Of a stretch of DNA of 64,000 nt, positions 49,301 to 60,013 are shown one piece after another (the first letter of the stretch is position 1; every line of letters begins with the position of its first letter). The notes beneath the pieces are model-generated. The model saw only the letters and a list, made by a program, of their open reading frames with translations. It did no database searches and was not told where the DNA came from. The stretch comes from Ridgeia piscesae. Lineage: Eukaryota > Annelida > Polychaeta > Sabellida > Siboglinidae. Both the position numbers and the translations under genes were made by a program. The stretch spans positions 152,001 through 216,000 of the forward strand of contig JAODUO010001051.1 in assembly GCA_025642075.2 (NCBI GenBank), read 5' to 3'.

Positions 49301-49904
49301 ACTCACAACCATCTCCACCCTCTTCCCAACCACCCCTACTTCACACCCTTCTCTCCACCCTCTACCCAACCACCCCCATCTCTCACCCCTCTAACCACCC
49401 CTATCTCATACCCCTCCACCCTCTACCCAACTACTCACACCCATCTCCACCCTCTTCCCAACCACCCCCACTTCATACCCTTCTCTCCACCCTCTACCCA
49501 ACTACCCTCACTTCACACCCCTCGCTCTACCCTCTACATAACTACACTTATCTCACACCCTCTCCCCCACCCTCGACCCTAGCGTCGTTATGCATCAGGT
49601 GTGTTGTTGCTAGTTGGTGCGGGAGAAGATGGACTACCACAGACAGGCCCTGGAGGCCCTGGACAACATGCTGCCAGAGATGACGGAGCAACTCGGTGGG
49701 TGTCTCACTCTACACCACAGGTGGTTGACCACTGGTCACCCTGTTTGGTTTTGTCAGATTAACACAAACCTGGACCTGAAAAAATATACACCACACATAC
49801 ACATACACATACACACATACACCACATGCTCAGAAACACACGGATGCATACACACATACACACATTACACACATACACACTCACACCACACAGACACACA
49901 CACA

Positions 49905-49962
<58 letters not shown>

Positions 49963-52900
49963 TACAAACATAAAACCTGCACAGATCACCTGCACACCAC
50001 ACGCACGCACTCACACACACACACACGCACACACACTGACGTATATTCCCTCTGTGTGCCCCTACAGAGCAGTACTGTCAGATGCCAGTGTATGGTCTGG
50101 CCCTGGAGGAGCACTTGAGACGCAGTAACCGTGAGATCGCCAGCGTGCTGGAGGAGTGTGTGTGTACCCTGCTCCACGTGGGCATGGAGGAAGAGGTGGG
50201 TCCAGAGCAGACTGGGGACAGTTGATGTATCCACGTTGGCTTAGCAAACTCCGTAAAGCAATCAACAAAATGGCTGCCTTGAATATTTTGTTTATACTTT
50301 GAAATTATATTTATGACAACATCGTAGGAAAGTTGTTGAAATGCCACATGTCTGCAGTAGTGTTTGCTCTAGCAGATGTCATGTGGCATTAGTAATGCAA
50401 TTTACTTATTTAACTGTTATCACCACAGCTTTACGGAGATCTTGTGCATAATTTTGATTGTGACGTAAGCAAGCTGACTAATGTATAAGATACGCCAATT
50501 TTAGTGGCAGATGTGTTTGCTGACATAAATAGATAGCTCGTAACACTGGGCAGTGCATCTCAGACAGCAAAACTTGCAAAAATTGTGTTTATTACATTTT
50601 ACCATGAAACAATTTGTATGTTCAGTAATGTTTTTGAACCAACAAAAGCAAGCAAGTATGATTGCTTGCTATGCCCAAAGCTGATTAAAATGGTAGTGTA
50701 CAGACTGTTCTTGGCATTCTGGACTTATTAAGTCTATTCAAATGCAAGATCTCTGTGTATTTATACACAACGCGATGATGTGGTGGTTTATTATACTTCT
50801 CTAGATACATTATTTTGTTTCACAAATTATTCCTTGTACACACGTTGCATTGTTTGCAATTTGTTGGTGTATTAAATGTTCGCTAACAATGTACCGAGTT
50901 GAATATGGTTTGGCAAGTGTATTCGTTCAATGATTTGCGGAATGGTCACTTTAAATTTGCCTGTCCATGTTCCAGGGCCTTTTCCGCATTGCTGGTAGTG
51001 CATCTCGCCTGAAGAAGTTGAAGGTATGTGGTGTGTTGTTATTCTGATGAGACGATACAAAGAATGAACTAGAGTTTGTCGGTGGTTAGACGTCTGCCAA
51101 CAACACAGGTTACAGTTAACTCATGTTAGTACAGTGGAACTCCTCATGAATGACCACCCGCTTTTTACGACCGTTTATTCACTGACAGACTATCTACGCT
51201 GTATAAACGACCCCTCATCAATGACCACCCGGCAAACGCGACCAGCGACCATGGCAATTTGACTTTTACCCCTGACAAATGACCATCCGATAGGTGACCA
51301 GGACATTTTTTAACCTAAATGTTGCAACGAACTCTCATTAAACGCATGACTAATGGGGTACGGACACGCATAATGCCATAAAAACAATAAATCAAATGAT
51401 GACGACCATTCATTTTGGCGATCTTTTACTTTCTGACCGAACTATGAAAACGACAACTAACAGCCGCTAGACTTTCCTCACATTTCTTATATATTTATAA
51501 ACACACACTATGTTATAAAATTAAATCACTTACATTATTGAAACAAATAAAATTTACTAAACAAACTCGCGTAAGAACTTGCTAGCAAGACATCATGGCA
51601 TACATGGACACTGTCAGTGGCTACGCATAGCTTTGTGATTACTGTAATATCCATATTGTGTATGATTAAAGTTTAGAAACTTAGGCTAAGTTTTAGGTTA
51701 GTTTAGGATAAAACCGGAATCCAGATTAAGCGACACCGCGATAAAATATCGACGTAACACCACGGTAATCTACGGCCTGCGTGTAACCGCCGCCAGCGAT
51801 GTCGAGTTTAGTTTAGCATGATTTTGATTTGTGAATTTTATACTTCACATGAATTTAAATGTTTTCATTTTATGACCTAGCTTGTGTATATGTAATAGGA
51901 GTTATTAGAGGGGAAGTTTAGCGGCTGTAATAGGTCTTGTTTTTATGATTAGATCAGAAAGTAAAAGATCTTTTTGCGCCGCTGGAAAGAACAGCAAAAT
52001 GGGGACCGTGGTGTGGTTACCCATACGCTGTGAGGTGGCAGCAATTTTTAGCCCCTCAGACCGAATTCTCAAAAAATTTAATGAGAATATTTTTTACAGA
52101 TTTGATTTTGATTATAAACTATTCCAAATGAGGATACTTTTTTATCAGATAATATATTTATAAAAAAAAATCCAAATTAAACTTATACTGAAACATGTCA
52201 CACATAAAATAAACAGAATAGATAATTTTGTTGTTGTTGATCTTTGTATACAGTGGGGATAGTGAATGATTCCATCCCATCTATTCTATTCGGCCACTGA
52301 GTCTGTTGTCCTTGATCCATTGTATACGGTGAGGATAGTGAATGTTTCCATCCCATCTGTTCTGTTCGGCCACTGAGTCTGTTGTCCTTGATCCATTGTA
52401 TACGGTGGGGATAGTGAATGATTCCATCCCATCTGTTCTGTTCGGCCACTGAGTCTGTTGTCCTTGATCCATTGTATACGGTGGGGATAGTGAATGATTC
52501 CATCCCATCTGTTCTGTTCGGCCACTGAGTCTGTTGTCCTTGATCCATTGTATACGGTGGGGATAGTGAATGATTCCATCCCATCTGTTCTGTTTGGCCA
52601 CTGAGTCTGTTGTCCTTGATCCTTTGTATACAGTGGGGATAGTGAATGATTCCATCCCATCTGTTCTGTTTGGCCACTGAGTCTGTTGTCCTTGATCCAT
52701 TGTATACGGTGGGGATAGTGAATGATTCCATCCCATCTTTCTGTTTGGCCATGATCTGTTGTCCTTGATCCTTTGTATACGTGGGGATAGTGAATGATTC
52801 CATCATCTGTTCTGTTTGGCCATGATCTGTTGTCCTGATCCTTTGTATACGGTGGGGATAGTGAATGATTCCATCCCATCTGTTCTGTTTGGCCATGATC

Positions 52901-55900
52901 TGTTGTCCTTGATCCTTTGTATACGTGGGGATAGTGAATGATTCCATCCCATCTGTTCTGTGCCACTGAGTCTGTTGTCCTTGATCCTTTGTATACGGTG
53001 GGGATAGTGAATGATTCCATCCCATCTGTTCTGTTTGGCCACTGAGTCTGTTGTCCTTGATCCTTTGTATACGGTGGGGATAGTGAATGATTCCATCCCA
53101 TCTGTTCTGTTTGGCCACTGAGTCTGTTGTCCTTGATCCTTTGTATAGGTGGGGATAGTGAATGATTCCATCCCATCTGTTCTGTTTGGCCACTGAGTCT
53201 GTTGTCCTTGATCCTTTGTATACGGTGGGGATAGTGAATGATTCCATCCCATCTGTTCTGTTTGGCCACTGAGTCTGTTGTCCTTGATCCTTTGTATACG
53301 GTGGGGATAGTGAATGATTCCATCCCATCTGTTCTGTTTGGCCACTGAGTCTGTTGTCCTTGATCCTTTGTATACGGTGGGGATAGTGAATGATTCCATC
53401 CCATCTTTCTGTTTGGCCACTGAGTCTGTTGTCCTTGATCCTTTGTATACGGTGGGGATAGTGAATGATTCCATCCCATCTATTCTGTTTGGCCACTGAG
53501 TCTGTTGTCCTTGATCCTTTGTATACGGTGGGGATAGTGAATGATTCCATCCCATCTATTCTGTTTGGCCACTGAGTCTGTTGTCCTTGATCCTTTGTAT
53601 ACGGTGGGGATAGTGAATGATTCCATCCCATCTATTCTGTTTGCCACTGAGTCTGTTGTCCTTGATCCTTTGTATACGTGGGGATAGTGAATGATTCCAT
53701 CCCATCTTTCTGTTTGGCCACTGAGTCTGTTGTCCTTGATCCTTTGTATACGGTGGGGATAGTGAATGATTCCATCCCATCTGTTCTGTTTGGCCACTGA
53801 GTCTGTTGTCCTTGATCCTTTGTATACGGTGGGGATAGTGAATGATTCCATCCCATCTGTTCTGTTTGGCCACTGAGTCTGTTGTCCTTGATCCTTTGTA
53901 TACGGTGGGGATAGTGAATGATTCCATCCCATCTGTTCTGTTTGGCCATGATCTGTTGTCCTTGATCCTTTGTATACGGTGGGGATAGTGAATGATTCCA
54001 TCCCATCTTTCTGTTTGGCCATGATCTGTTGTCCTTGATCCTTTGTATACGTGGGGATAGTGAATGATTCCATCCCATCTATTCTGTTCAGCCACTGAGT
54101 CTGTTGTCCTTGATCCTTTGTATACAGTGGGGATAGTGAATGATTCCATCCCATCTATTCTGTTTGGCCGCTGAGTCTGTTGTCCATGATCCTTTGTATA
54201 CGTGGGGATAGTGAATGATTCCATCCCATCTTTCTGTTTGGCCTGATCTGTTGTCCTTGATCCTTTGTATACGGTGGGGATAGTGAATGATTCCATCCCA
54301 TCTGTTCTGTTTGGCCATGATCTGTTGTCCTTGATCCTTTGTATACGGTGGGGATAGTGAATGATTCCATCCCATCTGTTCTGTTTGGCCACTGAGTCTG
54401 TTGTCCTTGATCCTTTGTATACGGTGGGGATAGTGAATGATTCCATCCCATCTGTTCTGTTTGGCCACTGAGTCTGTTGTCCTTGATCCTTTGTATAGGT
54501 GGGGATAGTGAATGATTCCATCCCATCTGTTCTGTTTGGCCACTGAGTCTGTTGTCCTTGATCCTTTGTATAGGTGGGGATAGTGAATGATTCCATCCCA
54601 TCTGTTCTGTTTGGCCACTGAGTCTGTTGTCCTTGATCCTTTGTATACGGTGGGGATAGTGAATGATTCCATCCCATCTGTTCTGTTTGGCCACTGAGTC
54701 TGTTGTCCTTGATCCTTTGTATACGGTGGGGATAGTGAATGATTCCATCCCATCTGTTCTGTTTGGCCACTGAGTCTGTTGTCCTTGATCCTTTGTATAC
54801 GGTGGGGATAGTGAATGATTCCATCCCATCTTTCTGTTTGGCCACTGAGTCTGTTGTCCTTGATCCTTTGTATACGGTGGAATGATTCCATCCCATCTTT
54901 CTGTTTGGCCACTGAGTCTGTTGTCCTTGATCCTGTATACGGTGGGGATAGTGAATGATTCCATCCCATCTTTCTGTTTGGCCACTGAGTCTGTTGTCCT
55001 TGATCCTTTGTATACGGTGGGGATAGTGAATGATTCCATCCCATCTTTCTGGGCCACTGAGTCTGTTGTCCTTGATCCTTTGTATACGGTGGGGATAGTG
55101 AATGATTCCATCCCATCTGTTCTGTTTGGCCACTGAGTCTGTTGTCCTTGATCCTTTGTATACGGTGGGGATAGTGAATGATTCCATCCCATCTGTTCTG
55201 TTTGGCCACTGAGTCTGTTGTCCTTGATCCTTTGTATACGGTGGGGATAGTGAATGATTCCATCCCATCTGTTCTGTTTGGCCACTGAGTCTGTTGTCCT
55301 TGATCCTTTGTATACGGTGGGGATAGTGAATGATTCCATCCCATCTGTTCTGTTTGGCCACTGAGTCTGTTGTCCTTGATCCTTTGTATACGGTGGGGAT
55401 AGTGAATGATTCCATCCCATCTGTTCTGTTTGGCCACTGAGTCTGTTGTCCTTGATCCTTTGTATACGGTGGGGATAGTGAATGATTCCATCCCATCTGT
55501 TCTGTTTGGCCACTGAGTCTGTTGTCCTTGATCCTTTGTATACGGTGGGGATAGTGAATGATTCCATCCCATCTGTTCTGTTTGGCCACTGAGTCTGTTG
55601 TCCATTTATCCTTTGTATACGGTGGGGATAGTGAATGATTCCATCCCATCTGTTCTGTTTGGCCAATGAATCTGTTGTCCTTGATCCTTTGTATACAGTG
55701 GGGATAGTGAATGATTCCATCCCATCTGTTCTGTTCAGCCACTGAGTCTGTTGTCCTTGATCCATTGTATACGGTGGGGATAGTGAATGATTCCATCCCA
55801 TCTGTTCTGTTTGGCCACTGAGTCTGTTGTCCTTGATCCTTTGTATACGGTGGGGATAGTGAATGATTCCATCCCATCTGTTCTGTTTGGCCACTGAGTC

Positions 55901-58900
55901 TGTTGTCCTTGATCCTTTGTATAAGGTGGGGATAGTGAATGATTCCATCCCATCTGTTCTGTTTGGCCACTGAGTCTGTTGTCCTTGATCCTTTGTATAC
56001 GGTGGGGATAGTGAATGATTCCATCCCATCTGTTCTGTTTGGCCACTGAGTCTGTTGTCCTTGATCCTTTGTATACGGTGGGGATAGTGAATGATTCCAT
56101 CCCATCTGTTCTGTTTGGCCACTGAGTCTGTTGTCCTTGATCCTTTGTATACGGTGGGGATAGTGAATGATTCCATCCCATCTATTCTGTTTGGCCACTG
56201 AGTCTGTTGTCCTTGATCCTTTGTATACGGTGGGGATAGTGAATGATTCCATCCCATCTATTCTGTTTGGCCACTGAGTCTGTTGTCCTTGATCCTTTGT
56301 ATACGGTGGGGATAGTGAATGATTCCATCCCATCTATTCTGTTTGGCCACTGAGTCTGTTGTCCTTGATCCTTTGTATACGGTGGGGATAGTGAATGATT
56401 CCATCCCATCTATTCTGTTTGGCCACTGAGTCTGTTGTCCTTGATCCTTTGTATACAGGGGGGGATAGTGAATGATTCCATCCCATCTATTCTGTTTGGC
56501 CACTGAGTCTGTTGTCCTTGATCCTTTGTATACGGTGGGGATAGTGAATGATTCCATCCCATCTGTTCTGTTTGGCCACTGAGTCTGTTGTCCTTGATCC
56601 TTTGTATACGGTGGGGATAGTGAATGATTCCATCCCATCTGTTCTGTTTGGCCACTGAGTCTGTTGTCCATTGATCCTTTGTATACGGTGGGGATAGTGA
56701 ATGATTCCATCCCATCTGTTCTGTTTGGCCACTGAGTCTGTTGTCCATGATCCTTTGTATACGGTGGGGATAGTGAATGATTCCATCCCATCTGTTCTGT
56801 TTGGCCAATGAATCTGTTGTCCTTGATCCTTTGTATACGGTGGGGATAGTGAATGATTCCATCCCATCTATTCTGTTTGGCCACTGAGTCTGTTGTCCTT
56901 GATCCTTTGTATACAGTGGGGATAGTGAATGATTCCATCCCATCTATTCTGTTTGGCCACTGAGTCTGTTGTCCTTGATCCTTTGTATACAGTGGGGATA
57001 GTGAATGATTCCATCCCATCTATTCTGTTTGGCCGCTGAGTCTGTTGTCCATGATCCTTTGTATACGGTGGGGATAGTGAATGATTCCATCCCATCTATT
57101 CTGTTTGGCCACTGAGTCTGTTATCCATGATCCTTTTTATATGGTGGGGATAGTGAATGATTCCATCCCATCTGTTCTGTTTGGCCACTGAGTCTGTTGT
57201 CCTTGATCCATTGTATACGGTGGGGATAGTGAATGATTCCATCCCATCTGTTCTGTTCGGCCACTGAGTCTGTTGTCCTTGATCCATTGTATACGGTGGG
57301 GATAGTGAATGATTCCATCCCATCTATTCTATTCGGCCACTGAGTCTGTTGTCCTTGATCCAGCTATGGACTTGACTTTACAGAAGATGGTCTGATGAGT
57401 GTCTGTGTCTGTGTTCCAGGCTGCCCTCAACTCTGGTATGGTTGATATGAGCGATTACATCATGGACATTCCCTGTGTTGCAAGTAAGTCAAATGTCTTC
57501 TGCATTCCGGGAAGGATATTAACATCTTTCATTAGTTTTTCCTTAATTTTGACTTAATAGTCAGGGGTATTATGTATAGTGGTAAAAATGTCTTCAATTG
57601 GAAATGAATTAGAGGTTCATACTCTGTGATATGTAGCTTTTTAGGCCGAGCAGAAAGAAGTCTCTACCTGCTTGAGAGTGGTTAACCGTAAGCTGCTCGT
57701 CAAGTCAAGTGTCAGAGGCTGGGAAATGAGAGGTTAATGCTAAAAGTTGGGATGCATGTTATACATGGTAATGTAGGACTACTAACAGAATTGTTTGAAA
57801 GTCGGGGTGCATATTATACACGGAAACTTGTGGAAAATTTAATTTGTCTGATAGTATAACTCCCAGTCCTGGTGGGTAAGTAAGCAAAATACAATGAGAT
57901 GTAAAATTTACACAAATAATGTGTGTGTCACTGTGATAAGGACTGAGTTTGTATATTATACAGTTGTATAATGTGGTGTTGTCCTCCATGTACAAATAGT
58001 GACCGTTGCATCAGACATAATGTGTTGTAAGGTGGACAATGCATTGTAATAGGTGTGTTAAATTCAGATTGTAGATGGTACTGTGTTGTATGTGTATGCG
58101 TGTATGTAGACAGTGAATGGTGCTGTGTTGTAGGTGTGTAGACAGTGAATGGTGCTGTGTTGTAGGTGTGTAGACAGTGAATGGTGCTGTGTTGTAGGTG
58201 TGTAGACAGTGAATAGTGCTGTGTTGTAGGGGTGTAGACAATGAATGGTGCTGTGTTGTAGGTGTGTAGACAGTGAATGGTGCTGTGTTGTAGTTGTGTA
58301 GACAGTGAATAGTGCTGTGTTGTAGGTGTGTTGACAGTGAATGGTGCTGTGTTGTAGGTGTGTAGACAATGAATGGTGCTGTGTTGTAGGTATGTAGACA
58401 GTGAATGGTGCTGTGTTGTAGGTATGTAGACAGTGAATGGTGCTGTGTTGTAGGTATGTAGACAGTGAATGGTGCTGTGTTGTAGGTGTGTAGACAGTGA
58501 ATGGTGCTGTGTTGTAGGTGTGTAGACAATGAATGGTGCTGTGTTGTAGGTATGTAGACAGTGAATGGTGCTGTGTTGTAGGTGTGTAGACAGTGAATGG
58601 TGCTGTGTTGTAGGTATGTAGACAGTGAATGGTGCTGTGTTGTAGGTATGTAGACAGTGAATGGTGCTGTGTTGTAGGTGTGTAGACAGTGAATGGTGCT
58701 GTGTTGTAGGTGTGTAGACAGTGAATGGTGCTGTGTTGTAGGTATGTAGACAGTGAATGGTGCTGTGTTGTAGGTGTGTAGACAATGAATGGTGCTGTGT
58801 TGTAGGTATGTAGACAGTGAATGGTGCTGTGTTGTAGGTATGTAGACAGTGAATGGTGCTGTGTTGTAGGTATGTAGACAGTGAATGGTGCTGTGTTGTA

Positions 58901-59932
58901 GGTGTGTAGACAGTGAATGGTGCTGTGTTGTAGGTATGTAGACAGTGAATGGTGCTGTGTTGTAGGTATGTAGACAGTGAATGGTGCTGTGTTGTAGGTG
59001 TGTAGACAGTGAATGGTGCTGTGTTGTAGGTGCACTGAAGCAGTATTTACGAGAGCTGCCTGAGCCGCTGATGACACATGCTCTCTACAATGAATGGATG
59101 ACGTCCGCCTACTTGTGAGTAGTCAATACTTAGTACAACATTTAGTACAAAATATGTGTCACTTGAGTAAAAGTATAAGCAATTTCCACAAACATTGATT
59201 AAAATGGAAAGCATAGAAAAGTATCTAATTACATCAAAAGTAGTAGTTTTATTGTTTTATTTTAGTGGCATAAATTGTTAACATAGTTTGTCTTCTGGAA
59301 TAAAAACTCTGCACTAGTATTTGAAAATATCAGTTCCTTTGTCATTCAAACATGTTCTCCTTGTTGGCTTCGTGTATGTGGGTAAGTTGTGTTTGGCGTC
59401 TACGATGAAGCTTTCTCATTACTTTCTATATGTACATAGCTGTTTATTTGTGTTGCATATTTTTGTTGTTGGTATAATGTAAAATTGGCATCTTCCTTGA
59501 ATGTTTACACATTCAGTATTGTTCTACAGAGCACCTGAAGAAAGGGTGAATGTGTTTCGGGTGATATTAGAAAAGATGCCAGCAGCCAACCACACCAACT
59601 TGAGGTGGGTCCGTTTCATCTATAAAGTGACATTACTTGATCACTCCCCTGTGGTTTAATCTTTTAACTGTGTTACCTTGTCTGTTTTTGTGTGGTTATA
59701 ATATATTGTAAACGCATAGATTGACAGCAAGTTAGATATCGTGCATAATAAGAACTCTGATTAGTATTATTTATTGTTTTTACTCTGCAAGTATCATAAT
59801 ATTATCTTCTTAATTAAATATCTTGTCATTAGGACCGATAAACTTTTTCTGATAGTACAAGATGCATTAGAAGTATTTTATGTGTGCTACAGTGTAATAA
59901 TATGTGTATATATATATATATACCTATATATA

Positions 59933-60013
<81 letters not shown>

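Noticed and set aside
48142..49683. 513-codon Pro/His/Leu/Thr ORF running into exon 8
   Set aside because: It is a stop-free pyrimidine minisatellite within intron 7, with a good acceptor before exon 8 and family similarity only after it.
52198..57323. Minus-strand ORFs up to 925 codons ([15 protein letters not shown]...)
   Set aside because: They come from a 76-bp unit that is stop-free in all minus-strand frames, so ORFs wrap through three frames. They lie antisense in a RhoGAP intron, and indels switch frames freely. No protein family resembles them.
57928..59077. Minus-strand His/Thr/Tyr-rich ORFs
   Set aside because: Translation of the 32-bp minisatellite antisense to the RhoGAP gene.
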